Source: Pseudocercospora fijiensis CIRAD86
Taxonomy: Eukaryota; Ascomycota; Dothideomycetes; Mycosphaerellales; Mycosphaerellaceae
Reading direction: 5' to 3'
NCBI RefSeq assembly: GCF_000340215.1
Contig: NW_006921535.1
Coordinates: forward strand, 5,015,528-5,079,527
DNA: 64,000 nt
The position numbers were made by a program, and so were the translations under genes. Below the pieces are notes generated by a model. That model did not search any database and was not told the DNA's origin. It saw only the letters and a program-made list of their open reading frames with translations. This document shows, piece after piece, positions 1 to 10,880 of this stretch (positions are counted from its first letter, which is position 1; the number at the start of each line of letters is the position of its first letter).

Positions 1-559
1 ACCTCGTACGCCTACCTATTATAATAGGGAAGGCGCGCTCGTATTGTAATTAGTCGATAGTCCTTAATCCTTTTAGTTATATATTACTTTATTATATATA
101 GGGATAGCGCAGTTAGAGTTAGATATTGTATTAGAAGGTAAGGTTTAATATAGTTATATAATTAGGTAGTTAAGTGTTTAATTTAGCGCAGCTAAGCAGC
201 TTATTAGATTTGCTAAGTTAGTAGCAATAGAGGTTGAGATTGGAATATAGACCGGCTACGAGGGCGCGGCCTTTAGAAGGGAAGCGTATATTAGGACTAA
301 AGAGGTTATACGTAATTAGTATATAACTAGGCTCGAGTAAAGTTAGGGTCTTAATGCCTTAGGCAGGGCTTAGCGCTTAGCAATAGGCCAACTCTCCTAC
401 CTTCCTCCCTCTCCTCCTAGATCCTTATCGAATACTACCTATACCTACTACTACCCTATCTACCTACTAACATACCCTTCTTATAGAGATAATAGCCTCG
501 CGCTTCTCGTTAGTCTCGTTAAGACCTTCTTTATTATATAAGCGCTCGAGTTAGAAGAT
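1..559. other. RIP-degraded DNA without an assignable gene
   Basis: This stretch has the same mutated composition as the rest of the island. It lies downstream of the minus-strand transposase reading frame and may hold that element's terminal part. I could not find its terminal inverted repeat or any other coding similarity. Confidence 0.5.
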
Positions 560-2124
560 TAACTTATACGCGTTATAGAGCGTCTTATATATAACGAGTT
601 AATAGATAGGTATATAAGGCGCCTTAATAGTATCCTCGTATCGTATCTCTATTAAGTTAGCGGTATAATAGTATCTTCTTTATAGACTTTAAAGGCGCGT
701 CTAGTAAATATATTTACCTATTATTGCTAGTACTAATCTTTAATAATAACGCGTCTAAGTATAATATAGTAGTACTAAATATTAGCGTAAAAGATGCGAT
801 ATTAGCGGAAGAATTTATAGTCGTAAGTAAGCGCGCCTACCTCGGTCGCTAATAGCCGCAGGTTATAGTATATAGACTTATCGTTTACGAGATTAATTTA
901 AGCGCTAATCTTGCGCTATATAGGCTATAATAGGCGTAGAAGCTAGGTATAGAGCTCTTTATCGCTATCGCGTATAAGAGAATATATATTTAAACCCTAT
1001 CGTTACGAGATACTATCCGACCGAAGGTCCTTAACCTAACCTTTATATAAGCACTATATCGCTACCTCTTTAAGTATAAAGTCCGCTACTATTAGCGACT
1101 TATTACTATCTATTTTAAGATATACGTAGAAGCTCTTATTTATATTTATATTCTTATATTAGCCGACGATAGTAGGTACGTTATAGACGCGATAGTAATT
1201 AGCCTATAGCCGAATACTACTACTAAAGTTACGCTCTAAGTAGGTCTTATTAGACTCGTAATCGGCGTTTTTTAGAAGGTAGTCGATAGCGGCTTATAGC
1301 GACTCTTATATACCTATAAGTAAGCGATAATAAATAATAGTAGCGCGGACGTATCGATATATTTCTTAGTAGATTTTAGCACTAAAATGTCTATTAATAG
1401 TACGCTATATATATACGTAGCAAAGAAGGTTATTATTAATAGAAATGCTATTTAAATAGCGCGTCGCTCTACCGCCGAGTCGTCTATAAGGAGGAATTTA
1501 GGTAGCTATTTACCGCCTATCTACTCGCTTACTATATAATAAAACTCTATAATAATATCGCTATTATCTTTAGACGAAAGCATATATGCCGCTATACGGG
1601 ATATACTATATTAATCCTTTATTATAATAGTATAAAGGAACTAGCTAAGCAAGTTAGTCCTATATATCGCGTCTATAAAGACGATTATAGTATAGCATTT
1701 AAGTAATTCTATACTAGTTAAGTAGTTTTAAACGCAAATATAACGCTATAGGTAGTTTTACCGTTAATTTAGTATATAGTACTAGTAATATTCTTATAGA
1801 ACAGCTCTTCTATAGTAATATATTAGCTATTATTATAGTAGAAAACTAGAATTAAAATAAAAGGATCCCGCGGAACCTAAGATTAAGAGTTTAGGCTTAC
1901 TAAGGTACGCTAGAGCCTAGAAGCCGGACCGAGGTTCTACTATAGGTTCTAAAATTCCTAATTAGCTTAAAGCTAAGGCTCTACGGCGCTACCGCTTTAA
2001 GCGGAGAACTTTAAAATTTCGAGAATCTTTAAAATTTTAGCTTTTATATCGAGAATTCGCTAGTATCTAGATCTAATAGCTTCCTTAGGGAATAGATAAA
2101 ATAAGCCGAATTTCGTAGTAATCT
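560..2124 (-). pseudogene. MULE-type transposase, C-terminal half (RIP-killed)
   Basis: Read on the minus strand and ignoring TAG/TAA, this gives a transposase-like protein. A DDE-type first block reads FIDAIYRTN near 1,690-1,652. It is followed by a stretch resembling the SSKDNSDII block, and by LIDDSAVE near 1,492-1,467, the second catalytic Asp region of MULE transposases. After one frame change near 1,440 a block like LLCYVY..RT.NRHF matches the conserved HLLC..H..RT..R segment. The frame then runs on to about 560. Family assignment rests on these remembered block patterns. The N-terminal half lies at 8,845-9,865, separated by the gypsy insertion. It is non-functional. Confidence 0.7.
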
Positions 2125-2129
2125 ATTAT
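2125..2129. repeat. Left target-site duplication (ATTAT)
   Basis: Five bases ATTAT immediately precede the 5' LTR and recur exactly after the 3' LTR at 8,840-8,844. A 5-bp duplication is the usual length for Ty3/gypsy integration and fixes both element ends. Confidence 0.88.
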
Positions 2130-2316
2130 TATAAAGGGCTACGCCCTAGGTAGAAAGCGCTAGCCTTAGGCATTCGGCCTATGCGACTCTAACCTACTAC
2201 TTAGCGCTTAGCGTACCGTACAAAACTATTCGGATTTACGTAGATAGACTTAGCTCTTCATCGAACCTATTAAGTCTTACATCTAGCATCTACGTACGCG
2301 TTGCTTACCCGTAATA
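2130..2316 (+). repeat. 5' LTR of gypsy element
   Basis: A 187-bp direct repeat of 8,653-8,839. It starts TATAAAGGGCTACGCCC and ends CCCGTAATA; the usual TG...CA termini are changed to TA...TA by C-to-T transitions. By my count 12 positions differ from the 3' LTR, all C/T or G/A. The bases following it should hold the primer binding site, but RIP prevents naming the tRNA. Confidence 0.92.
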
Positions 2317-2399
2317 TTAGGTTCGATCTTTAATATAGGAAACGCTAAGGTTTATTAGGAACCCGAGTAAGATAGCTAGGGGAACGCTGCCCCTACCGT

Positions 2400-3460
2400 A
2401 CTAGAGATAACTAGGGACGAGATTTATCGTACCTTCGAGAGTCTCTATACTAGATAGTAGACGATAGAAGCCTAGCTATAAGCTACTCGTTCCGCGCTCT
2501 AATACGCGGAAGCGTCTCGCTAGCCCGGGCCTCCCGAAGCTAGTTTAGTACGAGACTAGTCTACGAACGAGATCCTAAAGGGACTGCTAGAAACTCTCTC
2601 GGCTACCGGCTAAAACGTAACGGCGTCCCGCGAGTAGAAGCTACTATCGTAGGATAGGAAAGCCGAGTCGTTCCGGGACTACCTACTACGACTAAGAAGT
2701 TCGTACCGAGTTCGTTCCGGGCTAAAACTAAAGCTCTCCGAAGATTACTACTAGGATACCGTATACGATACCCTACCGGTAAAGGAACGCGCTAGGATAC
2801 GCTACTTCTAGGAAAGAGGAAGCCTTATAAAAGGAAAGGATCCCGAAGCTTTCTTCTAGTAACTCGAGGACGTCTTCGCGGATAGCAACGAAGCTATAAA
2901 GGCGCTAGAGCAACTCTAAGCCCTAAAGTACTCCTAGGGATAACCTTAGCACGACTACTAGCTAGAATTCGACGGCCTCCTACTAAGCGTAGGCGGAGAC
3001 CGTTAGACCGATAATACGAAAATCGGGTATTTAAAGAATACCTTCTCGAACGCGGCTAAGACCTATACTACCGCCGTACTAAAGATTAAGGATTACTACC
3101 TCTATACGGAGGAGGTTAAGCGGATTATAACGAACCTCTAGTCGATAGATTAGTTTAAACAGGCTACGAAACGCTAGTAAGAAAGGAAGAAAGAAGTAGC
3201 GAGTCCTACGGTCGTTATTCCCCCCTATACGGCCCCTACGGCGAACCCGAAGGTCGACTCTAATAGAGACGTAGTTATAAATCCCGCTTAAACTAACGCT
3301 TCCCGTAGAAAGAACCGTAGAGCCTAATAATCGACGGCGGGAAAACCTAGGGCTAAATAGGTTAACTCTATAGAAAGAGAGAAGTATAAGGAGAAAAGAC
3401 TCTACTTCCGCTACGAAGCGAGCAGATACTGTATTCGAGATTGCCCGTACGCCCCGCCGG
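2400..3460 (+). pseudogene. gag of gypsy element with zinc knuckle
   Basis: Conceptual translation through TAG/TAA gives a retrotransposon gag pattern, including the segment GKDPEAFF followed by LEDVFAD near 2,840-2,880. A basic tail follows, then a nucleic-acid-binding CCHC knuckle near 3,399-3,453, read as YFRYEASRYCIRDCPY. There the first Cys and the Gly-His are altered as expected from TG-to-TA and CA-to-TA changes. The start codon is not recoverable, so the left limit is approximate. Confidence 0.75.
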
Positions 3461-3639
3461 CTTAGCCTACTAAGATTAGTGTCGCCTCTATATAACCTAT
3501 TCTAGAGAATACGGAAGAACAGTCGGACTTAAGCAGTTCCGACTCGGGAAAAGAGTAACTCTTACTCGTAGTTAGGAGTTAGGAGTAGATAGAGTACGGG
3601 CAAAGAAATAGGAAGAAGTTAAAAAGGATATAAACGGGA

Positions 3640-6600
3640 ATCTTATATATACTAATATAGTCCTCGAAAATAACGTCGGAACTTCTACTCTTATCGACAA
3701 AGAATACTAGTATTACGCTACAATTAATGCGGGCCTAGCTAAAAGCCTCGGACTTAGCTATATTAGCCGTAAGTCCTAAGAAGTAAAAGGAGCGTCGTCG
3801 GCAATATAAGACGCGAAAATTGTAAAAGTCGTCGCCTTCTAGATAGAAATTAATAGATTCTAACAAACGGTATACGCTTACGTCGTACCGGGATTAGCTT
3901 TTCCCCTTATCCTAGGGAACCTATAGAAGGTATATAATAAGGTTAGGACCGTGCCCGAGAAACGACGGTACTACTACGGGAGGGCTCGGTATTAGATTAA
4001 AAAAGGGCGCTATTACCGCGAGGTCGATATAAATAGAAACATCGCTACGATTAACGCCGTAAGAAGCCTACTTACCGCGATAATTGCCGAGGATATTAAA
4101 AAGGCCCTAAAGACGAAGAAATACCCGACGATCGAGAAGCTAAAGAAGAAGCTACCCCCGGAGGTTCGCGATATAGCCGCGCTATTTTATTAAAAGGAAG
4201 CCGATAAGTTAGCGCCCTATCGTTCTAGTATCGACTATACGATAGAACTCCGGGAGAAACTAGACGGATCCTAGCCTTAACTCCCTTAGGGTCCGCTCTA
4301 TAGTATATCGAAATAAGAACTCTTAGTCTTACGGAAGTCGCTAGACGAGCTCCTAAAGAAGGGGTTTATAAGACCGGCGAACTCCGAAGCGGCGGCGCCT
4401 ATACTATTCGTTAAGAAGCCTAGGGGAGGACTGCGGTTCTACTACGACTATAGGGCGCTTAACGCTCTAACGAAGCAAGACAGATACCCCCTTCTACTAA
4501 TCCCGGATACTATAAGGAACCTAACGGAGGCCCGGTAGTTAACTAAGGTTAACGTAGTCTCGGCCTTTTATAAGATTAGAATAGTAAAAGGATACGAGTA
4601 TAAGACGGCCTTTCGGACTAGGCTAGGCTCGTTCGAATAGCTAGTATGCCTATTTAGTTTGTCCGGAGCCCCGGCTACATTTTAACGGTATATTAACACT
4701 CTCCTACGGGAGTATCTAAACGACTTCGCGTTAGCGTATATAGATAACGTAGTTATCTACTCGAGCGGGTCGAGAGAAGACTATTTCCGTAAGGTAAGAG
4801 TAGTACTTAAGAAGCTTTAGGACGGAGGCCTTTACCTTAATATTAAAAAGAGCGAATTCGCCTAGAAAAAGATTAAGTACCTAGGATTTATCGTCTACGC
4901 CGACGGAGGAGGAGTATTAGCCGACCTCGAAAAGGTAGAAGCCGTATAAAAATAGGTAGTACCTAAGACCTAAAAGGAAGTTCGTCGTTTCTTAGGATTT
5001 ACGAACTACTACCGTATATTCGTACCGAACTATTCTAAGATCTCCGTACTATTAACTACGCTTACTAGTAAGGGAACCCCGTTCGCCTAGGGAGAAGAAT
5101 AGGACAAAGCGTTCGAGACGCTAAAGGACAAATTCTACCGCGCCCCGGTACTTGCCTAGTAGGACCTGTCCTTTCCTACCTTCCTTAAGACGGATTATAG
5201 CGGGTTCGCGATTAGGGGCGCCCTTATCTAAGAAAAGGCAGGAATCCGCCGACCGGTAGGCTTCTTTTCGAAGAAACTAAATAAAGCGGAGATTAATTAC
5301 AATATCTACGATAAGGAAATGCTCGTAGTCGTATCTAGTATTAAGTTTTAAGACTCCGAGCTGAAATTATATAGCCCCTTTACGATTTAGACAGACTATA
5401 AGAACCTAGAATACTTTATAGTAAAGCGCTAGCTATCCGAAAGACAGATCCGATAATAGGAAGAACTAGCGAAGTACTAGTTTACCCTAGTCTACCGGCC
5501 GGGAATCGAAGCTATCCTACCGGATACCTTATCGAGGAGGGAATAAGATACGTTAGGCTAAGACGATAAGCTTTCGAGGTTCCGGAGATTCTTAGAGCCG
5601 GACCTCTCTCTAAACTAGCCGGAAAACGTCTAGATTTCTAGTACTACTATCCGTAGCTTCCCGCGTATAATAAAGGCGAGCCTATTATCCCTACTCGCGA
5701 ACGAAACGGAGCCCGTATAGCCTTCGCCGGAAAGCGCTAAACTATTCTAGGACCTAGAGATAAACAATATATAGAAGAGTATTATCGAGAAAGATATAGT
5801 ATACTAGACGGTAGTACAGAAAGTCCGTAAGGGATATAGAACATTGCAACTAAAAATTAAAGCAAAAATTTAGATCGGGGATTGTATAATAGACCCTAAG
5901 GGGTTCCTTCGCTACTACGGTAAGCTCTAGGTTCTAAGAGCCCTAGCGACGACGGAAACCGAATACAAAGATATAGGGGCCGAGGAACTATAGTAGGATA
6001 TACTATATACGAAGATTATCTAGTCGATCTACGACTCGCCGCTCTACGGCTACCCCGGCCGGGATTCTACTACTTCTATACTAGGTCGCGACTTTTACTA
6101 GCCGCTATAGTCGAAGCAGGTATAGCAATTCCTACGGAACTGCAACTATTATAGACGCAATAAGGTATAGAGGGAATACAAACACGGCCTCCTAAAACTA
6201 CTACTAGTACCCGACTATTTCTTCTAGGAAATCTCGATAGACTTTATAACTAACCTACTAGAGTTAGATAGGAACCGGTATCTATAGGTAATTAAAGACC
6301 GCCTTAGTAAATAGATCGCTCTTATCGGTACTCCCTTTATAAAAGTAGAGGAATACGCGGTTTTGTTTCTAAAATACTAGGTTAGGCATTACGGACTACC
6401 TCGTACTATTACTAGCGATAGAGGTACGAATTAGATAAGCACTTTCTAGAGGGAGATATATCGACTACTCGGTATAAAGCAGAGGTTAAGCTCCGCCTAC
6501 TACCTATAAACTAACGGGGGTCTAGAGCGCGTAAACTAAGACGTATAAGCTTACCTACGGAACTATATTAACTAGATATAGTCCGATTAGAACTAATAGC

Positions 6601-7300
6601 TTCCTACGGTAGAACTAGCGTTTAACGGATGATACTAAGCAGGATTAGGAATAAGCTCTTTCTTCGCGACTTACGGTTACGAATCTACCTCCCCCGTTGC
6701 GTTAGAAGAGGACCTAGCTATCGATAGATAGCTAACTATAGCGAAACGGGCGGAGGAGTTCGTAGACAAGATTAAGAAGATCTTAGATCTATACTAAGTA
6801 TAAATAGCGGAAGCCGTATAGAAATAAGAGAATAGCGCGAATAAGACTAGAACTCTAGCGCCGGTATATTATATCGAAGATAAGGTCTAGCTCGACCTAA
6901 GGAATTACTAGACTAGTAGACTAAAGAAGAGCCTCGACTCGAAGTACGCTAAGTATATAGTAGAAGAGGTATTATCGCCTATCTTAGTATAACTCTCGGG
7001 AATACCTAGTAATATTTACCTAGTATTCTATACCGACCTTCTAAGACTTGCGAGCTAGGACTCTCTTCTAGGGTAGATAACCGACGACGAATAGCCGGAC
7101 CCTATCTTATTCGAGATATATAAAGAGTAGTAGGTCGAAGAAATCCTATATACCCGAAAAAAGAAGTAAAGCCGAGGGCGAGAAGCACTCGTAAAATAGA
7201 GCGGGTACTATAAACCTACGTAGGAACCCCTAGACTATATCGCAGATACCTTCGCGCTAGACGACTTTAAAGCGAAATATAGATAAATCGAGGAGAACGA
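3640..7300 (+). pseudogene. pol of gypsy element: PR-RT-RNaseH-INT-chromodomain
   Basis: The conceptual frame shows an aspartic protease region (3,690-3,930) and then reverse transcriptase (about 4,320-4,960). The RT carries [19 protein letters not shown] and an active-site box read as YIDN at 4,737-4,748, a GATGAC-to-GATAAC change of the usual Y-x-D-D. RNase H follows (about 5,160-5,560), starting at FPTFLKTDYSGFA. The integrase core shows its Asp-Asp-Glu blocks: DFITNLLELD near 6,240, ITSDRGTN near 6,407 and GGLERVN near 6,513. A chromodomain-like tail at about 7,110-7,290 contains VEEILYTRKKK and FALDDFKAKY. In-frame stops sit mainly where Trp or Gln is expected. Confidence 0.9.
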
Positions 7301-8264
7301 CGGGCCTCTAGGAGATTAGGAGAAGAGAGGAAAACGGAAGAAATAACGTAGTAACCTAGAGTTTTTCCGCAAAGTAACGGGTTTATAGATTCTAGGGACT
7401 TTTACTAACTTCTAGAGTTTGGATTTTCTTACTAACTTATTAGACTTAGGTTTACTAGAATACTAGAGAAGAGAAACATAATTTAGAGTTAAGAAGAATT
7501 TCATTTAGGTATTTATAAGTAAGTATCGGGTCTCTGCCCGAAGTTAGAAGGTTACCTTAGGACTATAAAAAAAATAATAATAATATATCCGAAACTACCT
7601 AGAGCCCCCTAGAAAACCTACGGAAACCTTTACTCCTCTAGCGGACCTAGACGATTATTAGCGAGGTAGAGGGCAGTCGGAATACTACTAAAAAAGAGAG
7701 GTTAGCGAGAGAAAGTCGAAGGGTAGCGAGGAACTTACGTCTAAGTCTATTAAGCTACGACATTAGCGACGGTGTTCGTTACCTCTAAGGCGATAGCGCT
7801 AAAACAAACGGTTAGCGAGGGTTTTATCGCAAGAAACGGAGAATCTTACCTAGATAACAACCCTTACGGCTAGAGAGACTTAAGAGCTTTCTAGGCCTTA
7901 AGAACCTTAAGAAGCTCGGAGTGCTTCTCGGCGATATTAGCGCGGGTCGCGCGGATATAGCTAGCGTAGGCTACGTAGGCTATTTAAGGACTAAATAGTT
8001 AGTAAGAGATTCGGTATAGGAATTGCGATAACTTATAGTAGGGCGCAAGCAATTCTCTTATAAGCGCAATTAGCGTAAGCCCTCGAGCTAGCGGGCTTAA
8101 GAAAAGTTAGCGTACTTTATAATAAATCGGACGGGAACCTTATAGATTAGTCGGCGTAGTCTTCGCCGGAGTTATAGCAACTAATATAGTAAATTCGACG
8201 AGCTATCTAGAACAAGTTAATTTTGCGAAAGGAACCGAGGAGGAAGGGGAGGGACTTACGGTAT

Positions 8265-8300
<36 letters not shown>
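8265..8300 (+). repeat. (TAG)12 microsatellite
   Basis: Twelve perfect TAG units in the untranslated 3' part of the gypsy element. In this RIP context the simplest origin is a CAG repeat in which each CpA became TpA; a TGG repeat is also possible. Confidence 0.9.
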
Positions 8301-8626
8301 GGATATATATAAAGAAAAGAGGAAGAAGAAGAAAAGGGAAATATTAATACTCCTAGAAGGCGACGCCGAAGTAAAGGTCGCAAAGGTAAGGGAAAGCGCG
8401 ATTATAAGTAAAGCGTTTAAAAGCGCAGTTACGGCGCGTTCTAGAAGGCGGTAAAAGTTATAGTCGTTAAAACCCTAGGTACGGCAACCCCGACCGGAAA
8501 GTAGCGGAAACCTCGATCGTAAAGGAGGAAACTACGAGCGCGTTACTCTAGAGAAGCTTAGATAGGTGCAGATCTAACGGATAAAGTAATAGCGATAGAA
8601 ACTATAGAGGGCTTTCTATCCCTACT

Positions 8627-8652
8627 AAGGAAGGGGAGGAGGACGGAGGTAA
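8627..8652 (+). other. Polypurine tract before the 3' LTR
   Basis: An almost pure purine run (one C, one T) directly abuts the 3' LTR, where plus-strand DNA synthesis of an LTR retrotransposon is primed. Position and composition support the LTR boundary. Confidence 0.8.
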
Positions 8653-8839
8653 TATAAAGGGCTACGCCCTAGGTAGAAAGCGCTAGCCTTAGGCATTCGG
8701 CCTACGCGACTCTAACCTACTACTTAGCGCTTAGCGCACTATATAAAACTATTCGGATTTACGTAGATAGACTTAGCTCTTTATCGAACCTATTAAGTCT
8801 TATATCTAGCATCTACGTATGCGTTACTTACCTATAACA
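8653..8839 (+). repeat. 3' LTR of gypsy element
   Basis: The second 187-bp copy. It keeps the CA end (TATAACA), where the 5' copy has TA. All differences from the 5' LTR are transitions, so the pair cannot be used as a plain molecular clock. Confidence 0.92.
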
Positions 8840-8844
8840 ATTAT
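8840..8844. repeat. Right target-site duplication (ATTAT)
   Basis: An exact copy of 2,125-2,129 directly after the 3' LTR. Confidence 0.88.
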
Positions 8845-9865
8845 TTAATTAGAGTCTAGATACGTAGATACGGTAGTCCGTAGGCTTATAATCTAACCTT
8901 AGTAAAAGTAATAATATTAACTTACCTTATTAATACTACTTATATAAGTCTTCCTTTTACGCCTACTATACTAGTAACGCGCCGCTAAGCCTACCGTCCT
9001 TATATATCTTTCGGAACGCTCTACTAGAGTTTAGTACGTCGTATTTTATTATAAAGTCGCTATTAGTAGCCTTAAAGAGCACGTTTACGACTAAGTCGTA
9101 TACTGCCTTTAATACCTTCTATACTAAGCTCGCCGTATATCTATAATATATCTCTTAACCTATAGCGGTTAATAATACGCTATATCGACAGAAGATATTA
9201 AAGTTATCTAATTTATAGTAGTCCGAGTAGTCCTCGCGACTAATATACTATACTTAATACGTAATAATCTCTTTACTACTATTACTATTAGTCGGACTAT
9301 AAGTACTTATAACCTTTATTATAACTAGATAGTAACGCGCTACTTCTATCTTTTTATTATATCTTTACTAACCGAAGCCTTACTTCTAGTCTAATTTCTA
9401 GTATAGTTGTTTATAGAAGTAGTAAATAAAACGCGTTATTTCTAATCTGTTTTTCTCGATATAGACCCTATCCTTTACCTATATATTATCGACGTATAGT
9501 AGTAGCGCATACTATTATTTAGCTAATACTTCGAACGAGTCGTCGAATCTATAAAAAATAGCTCGTTCGCGCTATTTATAGAGGTTATCGACGTATAGTA
9601 AAGAAGTATATATAGTTTCTAGGTTTATAGGAATCCGAGAAATACGCTTATAGTATAGCGTAGAGGACTCTAATAAATCTAACGCGTCTTTATTACTAGA
9701 ACTAGCTATATTGTCCTTCCCTAATTCGTCTATCGATATATTAGCGATTCTAACCTATTTACTACTAAGTAAAGCCTATATACTATCCTCTAGCGCGAAA
9801 TCGCTCTAGGCCTACGAGGTAAGTATACTATTACTATCTCCGACGAGGTCGCTAATAGTAGGCAT
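8845..9865 (-). pseudogene. N-terminal half of the interrupted MULE-like gene (RIP-killed)
   Basis: On the minus strand an ATG at 9,865 begins a frame (MPTISDLVGDSN...) that stays open to about 8,900 apart from TAG/TAA. It includes the paired segments LLYVDNLYK and LLLYVDNI and a Cys/His-poor stretch resembling the DNA-binding N-terminus of fungal MULE transposases, where expected His codons now read Tyr. The frame points into the gypsy element, and the C-terminal half continues on the same strand at 2,124 beyond it. Joining the halves is inference; the family call for this half alone is weak. Confidence 0.55.
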
Positions 9866-10463
9866 TTTTAGTAAATAAGGCTATATTAGAAGAGATAGAA
9901 TTAATATAATAGCGAGCGATAGTAAGATTAGAATAGATATATAAAATAAGCGCCTAAATAATAGAAAGCGCGTCGACGCGCTAGAGCGAAAGCGTATATA
10001 ATCTATACTAACTACTACTCGCTAAGGTCTATAAAGGCTATTCTTAGTAGCTTAGATATGTAGCCGCTAGTACGATATTATATTTAGGTCCCTTCGCTAC
10101 TATATAGAATTACCGAAGGCTTAAGTATAGAGCTACTATAACGGAGGTATAGTAGCCCTATAGTACTTATTCTACTAGTAGTTAAGTAGAGCGACGGCGT
10201 AGAGCTTAAGAATAGTATTAGATTAGCGCTAGAAGTACTCCTATATTATAATCTATTTACTTAAAGTCCTTACTATCCTATATCTACTCTATAGCTAGGT
10301 CTTCCCTTAACTATATCGCAATCTAGTACTAATCCTTTCTAACTACTAAACCTTTCTAAATACTAACTCTTTCTAACTACTAACCTTTCCTAACCCTTCT
10401 ATCCCCTAACCTTTTAGAGTATATAGAAGTTAGTATCTAGAGAGATAGCAAGGGTATACTTAG
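9866..10463. other. RIP-degraded DNA without an assignable gene
   Basis: Upstream of the minus-strand transposase ATG. It probably carries that element's promoter and end. A run of related segments at 10,325-10,400 (repeats of CTTTCTAACTACTAA type) is visible; nothing else is recognisable. Confidence 0.5.
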
Positions 10464-10796
10464 AAGGAGGAGGGTTGTAGTTGTGTAGTTCAGGGCACTG
10501 TAGAACAAGCCACAGCAGAAAAGTGGTACGCTAAAATTCCTGACATCCAAGAGGACCTCGGCCTTCAACGAGTAGGCGGGAAGGAAGCACTACTAAGCGG
10601 CTTCACGAATGCATATGACACCCTGTACCGCAATCCTGTTCGTGAGGCCGATCTTGTACCGCCTTTGGACATTGCAGATTCCGGTGGCTTGCATGTGACT
10701 CGCGCGAACTTATTGGGCGAAGATAGCGTGCCGTTGCGTGCCGAACTGACGAAAGGTCGTTGGCACGACCGTTGTACCCCTCCAGAGATGCACTGA
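10464..10796 (+). pseudogene. 3' stump of an unidentified gene at the RIP boundary
   Basis: A frame opens just after a TAG at 10,461, inside the last mutated bases, and runs in normal composition to TGA at 10,794-10,796. The protein tail includes EKWYAKIPDIQEDLG and PVREADLVPPLDIADSGG. There is no ATG in its first 80 codons. Codon usage looks like real coding sequence, so this appears to be the C-terminal 100 or so residues of a gene whose front was lost to, or mutated with, the repeat island. I do not recognise the family. It ends 84 bases upstream of the P450 start, on the same strand. Confidence 0.55.
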
Positions 10797-10880
10797 TGGA
10801 TCGACTTCAGCTGGCGATGCCGAGAGCTCCTGAGAGAAATTACGCTTGGCTTGGACGCTGGACGTTGTCTGCATCTTGTG

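Larger units (their letters stand above)
2130..8839 (+). mobile_element. Complete Ty3/gypsy chromovirus, RIP-inactivated
   Basis: A full-length 6,710-bp LTR retrotransposon. It has two 187-bp LTRs, a degraded gag-pol in the order gag, zinc knuckle, protease, reverse transcriptase, RNase H, integrase and chromodomain, a polypurine tract at 8,627-8,652, and a perfect 5-bp target duplication. Domain order (RT before integrase) and the C-terminal chromodomain place it in the chromovirus branch of Ty3/gypsy. Stops occur where TGG or CAG codons are expected, so it died by RIP rather than by deletion. It interrupts a minus-strand MULE-like transposase gene. Segment 7,350-8,626 between the chromodomain and the 3' LTR has no recognisable coding content. 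Confidence 0.92.
1..10475. repeat. RIP-mutated transposon island
   Basis: Across this block the dinucleotides CA and TG are very rare, only a few per 100 bases, TA is hugely over-represented, and CG remains common. All three frames on both strands are closed by TAG and TAA. This is the expected footprint of repeat-induced point mutation in ascomycetes, which converts CpA to TpA on either strand of duplicated DNA. The edge is sharp: within about 20 bases of 10,475 the composition becomes that of ordinary genes. Base content is not extremely AT-rich because only the CpA context was hit. The island contains a gypsy element nested in a MULE-like element. Confidence 0.93.

Noticed and set aside
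9480..9640. Copia-type reverse transcriptase suggested by LLLYVDN on the minus strand
   Set aside because: The motif occurs twice within about 35 residues and the surrounding sequence has no other RT blocks; a MULE-like N-terminus fits the context better.
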